Assembly (NCBI GenBank): GCA_963812965.1
Contig: CAWEXG010000003.1
Location: 185,098-249,097 of the forward strand
Origin: DASXMT01 sp963812965
GTDB lineage: Bacteria > Actinomycetota > Acidimicrobiia > Acidimicrobiales > RAAP-2
Reading direction: 5' to 3'
Length of the DNA stretch: 64,000 nucleotides
Positions 18,275-28,235 of this stretch are shown in pieces. A program made the position numbers and the translations under genes. Under the pieces are notes generated by a model. The model saw nothing but the letters and a program-made list of their open reading frames with translations, had not been told where the DNA came from and did no database searches. Numbering within the stretch: position 1 is the first letter of the stretch; each line of letters starts with the position of its first letter.

Positions 18275-18448
18275 ATGGCCTCAGAAGATAAAGCTGCCGG
18301 CAAGGCAAAGGAAATCAAGGGCAGGGCAAAGGAGGCCGCCGGCAAAGTAACTGACGACGACCGCCTCAAGTCGGAGGGCCGCGCCGACAAAACGAAAGGC
18401 AATCTCAAGCAAGCAGGCGAAAAGGTGAAAGACGCATTGAAGAAGTGA
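18275..18448 (+). CDS. CsbD-family stress protein (57 residues)
   Basis: The short, highly charged protein starts MASEDKAAGKAKEIKGRAKE and continues AAGKVTDDDRLKSEGRADKTKGNLKQ, ending DALKK. The repeated AAGKxKExxG pattern and the GxADKxxGNLKQ segment are hallmarks of CsbD proteins, which are small, stress-induced and of unclear molecular role. A purine-rich GAGAGCGAG precedes the ATG. Its TGA overlaps the GTG of the next gene by four bases, so both are translationally coupled. Confidence 0.9.
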   Translation: MASEDKAAGKAKEIKGRAKEAAGKVTDDDRLKSEGRADKTKGNLKQAGEKVKDALKK

Positions 18449-18696
18449 GTCCAGACAGAACGTGGGGAGCCTTGCAATCAGTCTTGTGCGAGATCTCCGA
18501 TGAGAGAGGACTGCTGATCTTGGGACTCATTCTGATCGTATTGCTACTGGTATTGGTTCTGGCTGGGGCAGGCATCGCCTTGCATGTGCTGTGGGTCATA
18601 GCCGGGATCTTGCTCGTGATTTGGCTGCTCGGCTTCCTTGTGTCGGGCGCCGAACATAGTTGGTATCAGGTCAAAAAGAGGGGCTCTTCTGACTGA
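18445..18696 (+). CDS. Small hydrophobic membrane protein
   Basis: The GTG start overlaps the csbD-like stop (GTGA). Residues 24-47 and 48-68 are two nearly contiguous membrane helices (LLILGLILIVLLLVLVLAGAG and VLWVIAGILLVIWLLGFLV), followed by a short charged tail WYQVKKRG. Similar small hydrophobic proteins are common in actinobacteria, but no activity is known. The operon with CsbD suggests a stress-related envelope role. The first 20 residues look less membrane-like, so a start further in is possible. Confidence 0.7.
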   Translation: MSPDRTWGALQSVLCEISDERGLLILGLILIVLLLVLVLAGAGIALHVLWVIAGILLVIWLLGFLVSGAEHSWYQVKKRGSSD

Positions 18697-18854
18697 TCCG
18701 TGGGTCAGTTAAGGAAACATCGGAGCGTCCCGAGGTCCAAAGCCCGCCAGTTGCGCCGCCCTTCGCCCTGGTCATAGCCCGTTGCCCGCACGCCGCAACG
18801 CCCGCACCGGCAGGTGGCAGCAACGAACGTTGGGGTCGGACGTATCCTTCGGCA

Positions 18855-19622
18855 GTGGCAACTGACTACGACGACATCGCTGAGGAGTACAAGCAGTCGA
18901 AGGAAGCGCCGTGGCGGGTCTTCGTAGAGGAGCCATCATTCATGCAGCTCGTGGGAGACCTCACGGGCTTGTCCGTTCTCGATCTCGCCTGTGGCGACGG
19001 CTTCTATGCACGGAGGTTCGCTCGGGCCGGAGCCGCCCGGGTGGTCGGAGTGGACAGCTCGGCCGCCATGATCTCGTTGGCGAAGCGAGCACAGGATGAC
19101 GGTGAGAGCGACGCTAGGATCGAGTACCGCGTGGGTGATGCGCGTGCGCTCCGCCTCGACGAGCGATTCGATCTCGTGACGGCGGCCTACCTCCTCAACT
19201 ACGCCGCCGACGGAGTCCAGCTGCTCGAGATGTGCCAGGCCGCCGTCCACCACCTGCGGGCGGGCGGGCGGTTTGTCGGTATCAACAACAACCCGGAGCT
19301 CGGCCTCCCTGATGTCGACTACCGTCCCTACGGCTTCGAACGGATCGTGCCACCGGCACTGACCAACGGCTCACCCGTCACGTTCCGGAATTACCAGGAC
19401 GACGGCCATTTCGACGTGACGGTGTACTACCTGGATCCCGCCACCCACGAAGTGGCGTTCACCAACGCCGGTCTCTCGGGGCCGGAATGGCTCTCGCTTG
19501 CAGTCACCCCCGCGGGCGTCGCGACGCACGAGCCCGGCTACTGGAGCACGTTCCTGCGGCACCCGCCCGTCGTCCTGTTCGAGAGCTGCCGAAGGGAGTC
19601 CCACCCCTCGAGCTCGGGTTAG
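18855..19622 (+). CDS. Class I SAM-dependent methyltransferase
   Basis: The Rossmann motif I is LSVLDLACGDGFYARRFARAGA, motif II is VVGVDSSAAMI, followed by VGDARALRLDERFDLVTAAYLLNYA and HHLRAGGRFVGINNN. The 255-residue length and DYDDIAEEYKQSKEAPWR leader resemble the ToxA/LovF-like small-molecule methyltransferase group; the substrate is unknown. The GTG start has TATCCT ending six bases upstream, so the mRNA is probably leaderless and no ribosome site is expected. It stands alone between the hydrophobic protein and tRNA-Val. Confidence 0.85.
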   Translation: MATDYDDIAEEYKQSKEAPWRVFVEEPSFMQLVGDLTGLSVLDLACGDGFYARRFARAGAARVVGVDSSAAMISLAKRAQDDGESDARIEYRVGDARALRLDERFDLVTAAYLLNYAADGVQLLEMCQAAVHHLRAGGRFVGINNNPELGLPDVDYRPYGFERIVPPALTNGSPVTFRNYQDDGHFDVTVYYLDPATHEVAFTNAGLSGPEWLSLAVTPAGVATHEPGYWSTFLRHPPVVLFESCRRESHPSSSG

Positions 19623-19680
19623 CCGAGGGTACCCGGCGGCGAGGTCCGGTTCGGCATGGTCCAGTGCGTTGGATCGATCG

Positions 19681-19754
19681 TGGGCGCTGTGAGACTCGAA
19701 CTCACGACCTGCTGCTTGTAAGGCAGCTGCTCTAACCAACTGAGCTAAACGCCC
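19681..19754 (-). tRNA. tRNA-Val (UAC)
   Basis: Read on the minus strand the acceptor arm GGGCGTT pairs with AGCGCCC. The D-arm is AGCTCAGTTGGTTAGAGC. The anticodon stem GCTGC/GCAGC encloses the loop CTTACAA with anticodon TAC, and the T-arm contains GTTCGAGTC. The discriminator is A and no CCA is encoded. Confidence 0.95.
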
Positions 19755-19804
19755 GTAACGACATTCACGAAGAACGACACCCTATCCAACCCTCTGTCCC
19801 GCTC

Positions 19805-20557
19805 CTACTGCATCCGCTCGCCGGCGACAGCCACCGTCAACACCCCGAGAAGCTCGGGGGTTGCCGCAGCCACAGGCGTGCGCCGCTCGTTGTGATCGAG
19901 TGTCACCAGCTCTCGTTGTAGAGACTCGGCCACCACAGCCCCGGCCTCGGTGCAGATCAACATGCCTCCCAGGTAGTCCCAGGACCCGAGCGACGACCCT
20001 CCGACGACGGCATACCCGTCGAGCACGCCTTCGGCCACGGCGCACAGGTCGAGAGCTGCCGCACCCAGCTGCCGGTACTGCGACCACCCGAGATACCGTG
20101 GCGGGTAGCCGGACAGCCCGACGATGGCCTCGCCCAGCACCGTGCAGCCCGACGGCTGGATCGGACGTCCGTCCCGTCGGGCCCCCCCTCCACGGGTCGC
20201 CTCGAACCGGACGCCGGACGCCTGGTTCACAACGACGGCGGCACGGAGGCCCTCACCGTCCACCGCGCACAAGCTGGTGGCGTACCACGGGATCCGGCGC
20301 GACGCGTTGGTCGATCCGTCGAGTGGGTCGAGCACGACCACGACCTCACGCTCCGGAGCGTGGAGACCCGACTCCTCGGACATCACGCCGAGACCGGCTC
20401 CGTCCAGCACTTCGAGCGCTGCCGCGTCCGCTACCAGGTCGGAACGGTACTGGCCCTCCCAGGTGCCGGCCAACCCCCAGTCACCCAGACCACGCAGGGC
20501 TTCGGCCACCGCCGTTGCCGCCTGATGCAGGACACCCAGCAACACGTCGTCGTCCAT
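19805..20557 (-). CDS. Inositol monophosphatase-family phosphatase
   Basis: The metal-binding motifs are intact: MSEESG (Glu), VVVLDPLDGSTN (two Asp and the Thr/Asn pair), and the C-terminal GSWDYLGGMLICTEAGAVV (third Asp). These define the Mg-dependent, Li-sensitive phosphatase superfamily that includes inositol-1-phosphatase and related sugar phosphatases. In actinobacteria a role in inositol or other polyol phosphate metabolism is plausible but not proven. The frame extends upstream to 20638; the ATG at 20557 (MDDDVLLGVL) fits the family length better. Confidence 0.88.
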   Translation of the reverse strand: MDDDVLLGVLHQAATAVAEALRGLGDWGLAGTWEGQYRSDLVADAAALEVLDGAGLGVMSEESGLHAPEREVVVVLDPLDGSTNASRRIPWYATSLCAVDGEGLRAAVVVNQASGVRFEATRGGGARRDGRPIQPSGCTVLGEAIVGLSGYPPRYLGWSQYRQLGAAALDLCAVAEGVLDGYAVVGGSSLGSWDYLGGMLICTEAGAVVAESLQRELVTLDHNERRTPVAAATPELLGVLTVAVAGERMQ

Positions 20558-20682
20558 CCGGCTGTCCAGACCGCCGTTCTCATGGTCGCCCACAGGCTGG
20601 ACGCTATCGGAGAAACGCCTGTCGTCTTTCCTTCTCACATTCCGCTCAGCACCCGCCGAGCTACCAGTAGGCTGAATGTCCT

Positions 20683-21240
20683 GTGGCAGTCATCGACGTA
20701 GCCGGGTACGTGGCAGACCTGAAGGACCACTCTGTCGATCATGGATTCCATGTTCACGACGAACGTCACTTTGTCGAGACCTACTCCCTCCGCCAGGTAT
20801 GGGAGGTGGAGCTCCATCCCGAGGAAGGGTGCGGCGGCCCCCTCGACCTCCATCTGGCCCTCGAAGTCGATCCACGAACCCTGCTGTCGTTCGAGGATGC
20901 CGTCTTCGGCCTGCCCGATGACGCCGAACCTCCCGACGAGTTCCACTTCCCCCTGACTTTCACCTGGGCACTCCCCCCCCTTCCCAACGGCCCTGACCTG
21001 CTGCGCCTGGCCATCGACCTGGCCGGCGTGGGTGGCATTGAGCTCCCTCTCGAGGTGTCCGCCATCGACTCCTACGCGTCGGCCACCGACGCCGCCGAAC
21101 GACGGCTGACCATCGTGGCCCGATGTCCGGTATCGCTGACCCGTATCCTCGCCGGCGAGGAGATGATGTGCGACGTGTTCGACCGCTGTCTGGCTGTGAG
21201 CCGTTACCTCCTCGAATCCGCCGGTAGCTGGCTCGGGTGA
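20683..21240 (+). CDS. Conserved-looking hypothetical protein
   Basis: I do not recognise this 185-residue protein. It starts with GTG, is acidic, has no signal peptide or membrane segment, and carries beta-rich stretches such as EVELHPEEGCGGPLDLHLAL and FHFPLTFTWALPPLPNGPD. Codon use is GC3-rich and even throughout, which supports a real gene. It diverges from the phosphatase and is followed after seven bases by the lipoprotein gene, so the two probably form an operon. Confidence 0.65.
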   Translation: MAVIDVAGYVADLKDHSVDHGFHVHDERHFVETYSLRQVWEVELHPEEGCGGPLDLHLALEVDPRTLLSFEDAVFGLPDDAEPPDEFHFPLTFTWALPPLPNGPDLLRLAIDLAGVGGIELPLEVSAIDSYASATDAAERRLTIVARCPVSLTRILAGEEMMCDVFDRCLAVSRYLLESAGSWLG

Positions 21241-21247
21241 CACTCCG

Positions 21248-21730
21248 GTGACACTCCGTGCCGTCGCTCGCCGGCAGCTTCACCTCAGGAGCTCATGGCG
21301 TCGGCGGGTAGGCGCTCTCGCCGTCGTGGTCGGTCTCGGTCTCGGCCTCGCCGCCTGCAGCAACGGAGCCAGCATCGCCCTTGCCCGTCAGGCCTGCAGC
21401 CACGTCAGCACGTCGTTGAAGCTGTACAAGCAGTCACAACAGGAGCCCGACCCAGCCAAGGCCTCCTCGCTCCAGGAAGAGGCCTACGTACAGCTGCGCA
21501 CCGCCCTGCCCATCGCCGCCGAGGCCGCCAACGACAACGGCCAGTGGCAAGCGCTCATGACCACGCTGTCGGAGACCAACCGGGTTCCGGAAGGAACCCT
21601 GATCACCGCCTTGCAAGCGCAGTGCCAGGTGGCCGAGCAGCCCAACCCCTTGAACCCGACCGCCCCCAACACCCCGTCACCGCCTTCGACGACCGGCGGC
21701 GACATCCCGCCGCCACAGCAAGGTCGGTAA
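21248..21730 (+). CDS. Putative lipoprotein
   Basis: A positively charged N-terminus rich in Arg precedes a hydrophobic stretch VGALAVVVGLGLGLAAC, ending in a lipobox LAAC at residues 34-37, so the mature protein would be anchored by a diacyl-glyceryl Cys. The rest is a helical segment with two further Cys and a C-terminal Pro/Asn/Thr-rich tail (NPLNPTAPNTPSPP). No enzymatic motif is visible. It follows the hypothetical gene by seven bases. Confidence 0.75.
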   Translation: MTLRAVARRQLHLRSSWRRRVGALAVVVGLGLGLAACSNGASIALARQACSHVSTSLKLYKQSQQEPDPAKASSLQEEAYVQLRTALPIAAEAANDNGQWQALMTTLSETNRVPEGTLITALQAQCQVAEQPNPLNPTAPNTPSPPSTTGGDIPPPQQGR

Positions 21731-21770
21731 CCACGGACGCAGCGGACCCGGCATCCCTATCTGCTGGGCC

Positions 21771-23967
21771 TCATCTGCTCGGCCTCTGAGCAGTCGGGGT
21801 TGCCAGCGCGCCACCGATGAGGTTCCGTCCGGCCATCTGCAGGCGACCGACGCGCACGACATCGGGGAAGATGGCGCCGCCGAGCCATACGCCTGCCGCC
21901 GGGGTGATCACAACGTGCACACCGTCCGGCGATCGCACCGGCACACCGTCGAGCGTGCTCTCGTACTCCCCACCGGGGCACATCTTGGCTCCCAGGTCGC
22001 TGACGGTGACCGTGTCCGGATGCTCGGCAGCCACCTGGCGCAGCATGGCGTCGTACTCCTCCAACCGGACCGGTGAGTCCTCCGGCCATGGCTGGCCATT
22101 GGTCTGCTCACCCGAGCTGTAGCACGGCGCCGTCTCGAACACCATGAGCGCTCCGGTCGACGTGCCGATGTCGACTGCCTGTTCCAGCGATCGTTTCAGG
22201 ATGGCGTCGAAGTCGGGCTGTCCGATATGCATCCACTGCCCCCCGATCTCTTGGTCGGTGACCTCCCACCGCCCGGACATGAGCACGGTCACGTTGGGGC
22301 GGAACGTGTCGACCTTCTTCTGCCAGATCGCAGGCCACTGCTCATCGGCCGGCACGTCGGAGTTGCAGTAGGCATCAGGGGCGTTGACCACTCCGTGCCC
22401 CAGGCTCGCCTGGGTGAGGAGAACGCCACAGCCGAGATAGGCCGAGGGGTTCAGGTCGACGTCGTACTCTTTCGGCGCCGGGCTGTAGGACATGGCGAAC
22501 CCGGCAGTGTCCGCCACCGAGTCCCGAACAAGAGCATCCTGACCGGTGGCCCGGTCGAGACGGGGGTCACCGGCCGTTGCGTCGTGGCAGCGGCATCGGC
22601 CGCTGTCGGCACGGTGGCGAACACCGTGACCGCCACCACCGCGATGAAGGCTCCCGATGTCGCCAGCCACGCTCGCCACTGGGTGAGCGATCGCAGCCTG
22701 CCCCGGCGCACCGGCTCCTCCACGAGATAGAACGAACCGGTGGCCACCACCAGGGTGACCCCGATGCGCACGGCCAGGAGCGGGTAGCCGTAGAGATGGA
22801 CTCGTTCGGCGTCGAACACGGAGAACAAGGGGAAGTGCCAGAGGTAGGTGCCGTAGGAGATCTTCCCCACGTACCGGAAGACCGGGTTGGCCAAGACCCG
22901 TGCCAAAGGGGCCCGCTGGTTGGTGACCGAACAGAAGATGACGATGGCCACCCCCACCGCCACGAGGAAGTAACCCCCTCGATAGAAGAACGCCGTGGGG
23001 CCCGACGACAGATGGGACCACAGGTAGGCGAAGACGGCCACGGTGAGCCAGCCGACTACCTGAAGAAGGATGCGCTTCGTGCGTGGCGTGATCTCCCATG
23101 CCGTGATCGGCTTGATGACCGGACGCGATGCGTAGCGGCTCGACGCGTGGTGACTCAACGTGTGACGAGCGGTCACCGGAACGGCTGCATCGTCTGGCAC
23201 CACCTTGCGGTGCTGCGCCCAGATGGCCATGCCGACCGCCAGTGCCGCCCCCACCAACAGGTCCTGCGAGCGGGTGTCCGTCCCTTCGTAGACACGCATG
23301 ACCGAGTTGGGCCCGTGGTAGAGGAGGGCCATGTCCACGGCCGAGGCGATGGCACCGAGCACCGCCGTGACGAACAGCGGCCACAGCTGGCGGGTCGGGC
23401 GTAGCCTCCGCCCCAGGTGCAGCGCCAGCAACACCACCGGGGGCCAGACGATGTAGAACTGCTCCTCGATCGAGAGCGACCACATGTGCTGCAGCGGTGA
23501 CGGCTGGGCAGTCAAGTTGAAGTAGTTGGTCCCGGCGAAGATGAAGTGCCAGTTGGACACGTAGAACAACGAGGACAGCACGCGTCGAGCCGCAGGTTGG
23601 AGAACTCACCCGGCGTGGCCAGGAACTTGGCGTACAACGCCACGCCCACCAGCATGACCAGGAGCGCCGGCAACAGTCGGCGAGCTCGCCTGGCCCAGAA
23701 CTGGCCCAGCTGGATGGTGACCTTCTTCCGCCACTCCCCGACGAGCAACGAGGTGATCAGGAACCCCGACAGCACGAAGAACACGTCGATGGTGAGAAAG
23801 CCGCCGGTCATGATCGGCGCTCCGCCGTGGTAGAGCATGACGCCGAGCACGGCCAGGGCACGAAGCCCGTCAAGGCTGGGAATGAAGCCGAAATTGATGG
23901 GGCGACCGCGCTGGGGGACGGCCCCCGGCTGGGCTGCCTCTGGTGCCGTGTGCGTGACGCTGTTCAT
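21771..23967 (-). CDS. Acyltransferase-3 family membrane protein with SGNH domain, two frame breaks
   Basis: The N-terminal piece (ATG at 23967) contains IPSLDGLRALAVLGVMLYH and TIDVFFVLSGFLITSLL. After a break near 23580 the frame continues with SNWHFIFAGTNYFNL, WSLSIEEQFYIVWPP and ISYGTYLWHFPLFSV. A second break near 22524 falls inside the catalytic GDS motif: the expected LLFGDSVADTAGF needs one more G in a GGG run. The SGNH domain then runs to SPDGVHVVITP and the stop. With both breaks repaired it is a full-length homolog of the other acyltransferases here. The break in a G run looks like a homopolymer error. Confidence 0.8.
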
Positions 23968-24031
23968 GGTTGGATCGATGCCCCAGGTACCCCCGGTGTC
24001 CCTGGCTTCACCGGCTCGACCGGAAGCCAGC

Positions 24032-25512
24032 TCACGCCGTCACGGGCATGAGCTCAGGTCGGGGGCTGTACCCGGCCGGCAGGTTGATGGACTTCTTCTC
24101 GAGGAACAGCTCCAGGCCGTCGGGACCGAACTCACGGCCCATGCCCGACTCCTTGTAGCCGCCGAAGGGGGTGGAGAAGTCGATGGGGATGGCGCTGTTG
24201 AGCATGTAGGTGCCGGTGCGCACCCTGCGGGCCACCTCGAGCACCACGGTCGGGGTCGGCGGTGAACACCGCACCGCACAGCCCGTAGCTCGAGTCGTTG
24301 GCGATCGACACGGCCTCGTCGTCACCGTCGTAGGGGATGACCGCCAGCACCGGGCCGAAGATCTCCTCCTGGGCGATGCGCATGGAGTTGTCGACGTCGA
24401 CGAACACGGTCGGCTCCACGAACCAGCCCTTGTCGATGCCGTCGGGGCGGCCGCCGCCGATGGCCACCTTGGCCCCCTCTTCCTGGCCGATCTTGATGTA
24501 GCCCTCGACCCGGTCGCGCTGACGCTCGGCCACGAGCGGGCCCACCTCGAGTGGCGGGGTCGAGCGGGTCGCCCACCTTCATGGCCCACACCGACTCGAC
24601 CAGGGCGTCGACCACCTCCTGGTAGCGGTCCCGGGGGGCGAGGATCCGGGTCTGGGCGATGCAGGCCTCGCCGTTGTTCATGAGGGCGTTGGGCAGCAGC
24701 ATGGGCAGCGCCTCGGCGAGGTTGACGTCGTCGAGGAGGATGGCGGCCGACTTGCCACCGAGCTCCAGGCTGAAGCGCTTCAGTTGCTCGCCACAGATGG
24801 CGCCGATCTTCTTGCCGGCCACCGTCGACCCGGTGAACGAGACCTTGTTGACGCCGGGGTGGCGCACCAGGTGCTCACCCACCTCACGTCCGGCCGGGAC
24901 CACGCTGAGCACGCCCTTGGGCAGCCCGGCCTCCTCGAACATCTCGGCGAGCAGGTTGGCGTCGAGAGGGGTCTCGGGGGCGGGCTTGAACACCACCGTG
25001 CACCCCGACACCAGCGCCGGGGCGAGCTTGGCGGCGGCGATGAACAGGGGCACGTTCCACGGGGTGATGGCGGCCACCACGCCCACGGGCTCCTTGGCCA
25101 CGAGCACCTGGCCCATCAGCCCGTCCTTCACCTCGTCGAACTGGAAGGTCGACGCCGAGGCCGGCGTAGTAGTCGAGGATCATGGTGGGAGCGAGGACCT
25201 GGGCCAGGAGGCCCCACGACACCGGCGAGCCCATCTCGTTGGTGATCAGCTCGGCGATGCCCTGCATGTCGGCCTGGATGGCGTCGGACACCTTGGTCAG
25301 GATCTCGGCCCGCTCGACCGGGCGTCATCCGCGGCCACGGCCCGTTGTCGAAGGCGTCGCGGGCCGCGGCCACGGCCTGGTCGATGTCGGCTTCTGGGCC
25401 TCGGGGACGCGGCCGACCACTTCTTCGGTGGTCGGATTGATCACGTCGATGGTGGCGGTCCCCGACGGCTCACCCATTCACCACCGATGAACAGCCGGTC
25501 GTACGACTTCAC
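24032..25512 (-). CDS. Aldehyde dehydrogenase family protein, at least five frame breaks
   Basis: Pieces in three frames align end to end as one ALDH of about 493 residues. From the GTG at 25512 they run SYDRLFIGGEWV, INPTTEEVVGRVPEA, GSPVSWGLLAQV, AITPWNVPLF, then the NAD motif FTGSTVAGKKI. LELGGKSAAI (general base Glu), NNGEACIAQTRIL (catalytic Cys), EEIFGPVLAVIPY and PFGGYKESGMGREFG complete the chain to the stop. Breaks fall near 24270, 24550, 25140, 25310, 25400 and 25470. All family motifs survive, so recent decay or sequence error is more likely than an ancient pseudogene. It is divergent from the next gene. Confidence 0.75.
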
Positions 25513-25806
25513 GGGCCCTCCCTCAAATGGAACCAGTTCTATTCCGGCACACTGATCGTACCCACGGACGGGCCGATTCGGACAGCCGGGTCCTGTGATC
25601 GATGGTACTGCCCGGCTCCGGGCAATGATGGCCGCGCCAGTGACCGCGCCGGGCTTGATCCCGGTGAAGCGCCGGCGCCGGCCACTTCTGCTTGGCCGCA
25701 CCGAGGGTGGCGGCCGAGTACGCTCCGAACACCCACAGGTCGCGCCATGGGGCGATCGGTCCCTGGCCAACGATCGACCATGGCGCCGAATCCGCAAGGA
25801 GTGTCC

Positions 25807-26930
25807 GTGCTCTCTCCCCTCGACGACTATCCCGTCCACCAGATCTCGGAGCCCATGCGCTTCGTCGGTACCTCCGACCGGAACTTCTACGACCGCTACT
25901 ACTTCAACGTCCACGGATCCGGGGCCGTCGTCGGGGACCGACGACGAGATGTTCGCCGTGATCGGCCTGGGCCAGTACCCCAACCTGGGCGTCGCCGATG
26001 CGTTCATCTCGGTGCTGAAAGGCAACGATCATCGGGTCGTCCGATGCGTCGAAGGACACTCGGCGCCGATCGGATGGACACCAGCGATCGGCCCCATCCG
26101 GGTCGAGGTGCTCGATGGTCTTCGCCGGGTCAGGGTCATCGTGGAGCCCAACGAGTGGGGGGTGGAGATGGACGCCGTCTACGACGGGTTCTCCGAGGCC
26201 CACCTCGAAGCCCGGCACTTCGATCGGCAGTTCTCCCGGGTCACCTTCGACTCGACCCGCTTCGCCCAGACCGGCTCGTGGACCGGCACCATGAAGCTCG
26301 GTGACGACCGAGATCGCCCTCACTCCCGACCGATGGTGGGGATCACGAGACCGCTCCTGGGGAGTCCGGCCGGTCGGCGAAGCGGAGCCCCCCGGCATCA
26401 GGGCCACCGCCACCGGCAGTGGGTTCTTCTGGATCTACGCACCGGTCCGTTTCGACGACCACGCCATCGTCACCATCATCCAAGAGGAGCCCAACGGACG
26501 ACGCATCATGCAGGACGCGCATCGGATCTTCCCGGTCGGCTCCGGCCGTCCGGCGGAGTGGCTGGGCCGTCCCGAGCACGAGCTCCGTTTCGCCCCCGGA
26601 ACCCGGGACGTGACCGGGGCTCACCCTCTCCTACTACGGCGCCCAGGGCCAGCTGTGGGCCAAGCTGGACGTCGAGGTCTCACTTCCCCTTCGCCCTGAT
26701 GATGGGCACCGGCTACGGGCTGGAGCCCGACTGGCGGCCACGGCAGGTACCAGGGCGACCTGGTGGTCCAAGGACAGCGGTACGACCCGGCCGATCCCGG
26801 CCTACCACCCGTGGGGCGTGGTCGGAGAACACGGCACGGTTCACCTCGAGGACGGTCGGGTGGGCTACGGCATGTTGGAGTGCGCAGTCTGGGACCCCAC
26901 GAGCGGTACGGGTTCACCGGCTGGGATTGA
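25807..26930 (+). CDS. Conserved protein of the mycobacterial DUF7064/AttH-like type, several frame breaks
   Basis: The GTG at 25807 follows AAGGAG by five bases. Pieces in all three frames line up: DDYPVHQISEPMRFVGTSD, NFYDRYYFNVHG, FAVIGLGQYPNLGVADAF, VRVIVEPNEWGVEMDAVY, GFFWIYAPVRFDDHAIV, FALMMGTGYGLEPDW, ending in LECAVWDPHERYGFTGWD. Breaks fall near 25930, 26305, 26630, 26690 and 26890. The chain of about 375 residues resembles proteins found beside steroid or terpenoid catabolic genes in actinobacteria; the match is by eye and the function is unknown. Confidence 0.5.
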
Positions 26931-26964
26931 TCGCTCAGCCGCGACCACGCGGCCCGACACAGCG

Positions 26965-27360
26965 CTACGACACCGGGCGAACGGCGTCGACTTCCCAGTA
27001 GGCCCGAAGGGCGGCGATCTTGTCGTCCGGAGACCGCCGGTACGTGTAGACGCCGTCCACCTCGACTGCCGACCCCCCCTCGAACGTGATTCTGATGACA
27101 CCCACGTTGGCCACCTCGTCGCCGCACAGGTACGACTCACGGATGGTGAACCGGATGGACTCGTTCGCCGACACCACGTTGTCGTAGAAGGCGGCGATGG
27201 CGTCCGGACCCCGGTGCCCCTTCCCCTCGGGATCGAACGCCGACGGGCCGATGGGGTCCTCAACCACGGCGTCGTCGGCGAACAACGCCAACCACGCCTC
27301 TCGGTCGTGCGCTTCCACCGCCGCCATCGACGCCTTCCCCAGGTCTCGTGCTGTCGTCAT
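26965..27360 (-). CDS. SnoaL/NTF2-like protein
   Basis: The 131-residue protein has the cone-fold pattern of SnoaL-like and ketosteroid-isomerase-like proteins: an N-terminal helix (KASMAAVEAHDREAWLALF), ADDAVVEDPIGPS, GPDAIAAFYDNVV, and C-terminal strands with RITFEGGSAVEVDGVYTYRR and LRAYWEVD. It may be a small isomerase, hydratase or binding protein. Its ATG overlaps the stop of the preceding LLM gene by four bases (ATGA), so they are translationally coupled and probably act in one catabolic route. Confidence 0.85.
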   Translation of the reverse strand: MTTARDLGKASMAAVEAHDREAWLALFADDAVVEDPIGPSAFDPEGKGHRGPDAIAAFYDNVVSANESIRFTIRESYLCGDEVANVGVIRITFEGGSAVEVDGVYTYRRSPDDKIAALRAYWEVDAVRPVS

Positions 27361-28235
27361 GCCTCAACCTTTCCTATGACGTCGTCGGCGAACCGCCGGA
27401 GGTTGTCGAGCTTCTGCTGCAAGGGCTCCGTGTCCGGCCCCACGTCATAAGGCCAACGGAACCCGACGATGACGTCGGTGACACCGTGGTCCTGGAGCCG
27501 GCGGACTCCGTCGATCGAGAAGGCGTCGGTCGAGATGACGTGGATCTCGAACGGTCGGTCGCTGGTCCCGGCTTCCTGGCGCAACTGGTCGAGACGGCTG
27601 AGCAGACCAGGAAGGTCCTCGGGATCCCCGCCCCCATGGAGCCAACCGTCTCCCACCCGAGCCGCCCGCCGGAGCGCTGCCTCCCCATGGCCGCCGATCA
27701 GCATGGGAATGGGCTCGGTGGGGACCGGCGACATCTTCACCGAGGCCAGATCGAACACCTGGCCGTGGTACTCGAAGTAGCCGCCGCGCGACAGGCCTTG
27801 GATGATGTCGACCGCCTCGTCCATGCGTCGCCCACGACCCTCCCACGGCACGTCGCACAGCTCGTAGTCCTCGGGCCACGGGCTGATGCCAACTCCGAGA
27901 CCGAGCCGGTTCCCGGTGAGGACGGCAACCGAAGTGGCCTGCTTGGCCACCAGGAGCGGATGGCGGATCGGCAACTTCACCACGAACGTGACGAAACGAA
28001 GACGCTCGGTCACCGCGCCCATGGCCGGAATGAGGGAGAACGGCTCCAGGAACGGCTTGTCCTCCAGGAAGAACCGTGTGTGGTCAGGTGAGAACGGGTA
28101 GGTCGAGTCCGACTCCTCCGGATAGCAGATGCTGTCGGGAACGACCATGCTGTGGTAGCCGGCGTCCTCGACCGCTTTGGCCAGCGGTAGGTAGAACGAC
28201 GGATCGACCATCGACTCCGCATACGAGAACCGCAC
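27357..28235 (-). CDS. LLM-class (F420-dependent type) oxidoreductase
   Basis: Starting at the GTG at 28235, the 292-residue protein shows the luciferase-like monooxygenase barrel: GYHSMVVPDSICYPEESDST near the N-terminus, LRFVTFVVKLPIRHPLLVAKQ, RLGLGVGISPWPEDYEL, GRRMDEAVDIIQ, and PIPMLIGGHGEAALRRAARVGDGWLHGGG. Actinobacterial members use F420 or FMN to reduce or oxidise small organic substrates. The GTG shares its first base with the stop of the upstream hypothetical gene (TAGTG), and its own stop overlaps the SnoaL gene: a three-gene operon. Confidence 0.88.
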   Translation of the reverse strand: MRFSYAESMVDPSFYLPLAKAVEDAGYHSMVVPDSICYPEESDSTYPFSPDHTRFFLEDKPFLEPFSLIPAMGAVTERLRFVTFVVKLPIRHPLLVAKQATSVAVLTGNRLGLGVGISPWPEDYELCDVPWEGRGRRMDEAVDIIQGLSRGGYFEYHGQVFDLASVKMSPVPTEPIPMLIGGHGEAALRRAARVGDGWLHGGGDPEDLPGLLSRLDQLRQEAGTSDRPFEIHVISTDAFSIDGVRRLQDHGVTDVIVGFRWPYDVGPDTEPLQQKLDNLRRFADDVIGKVEA

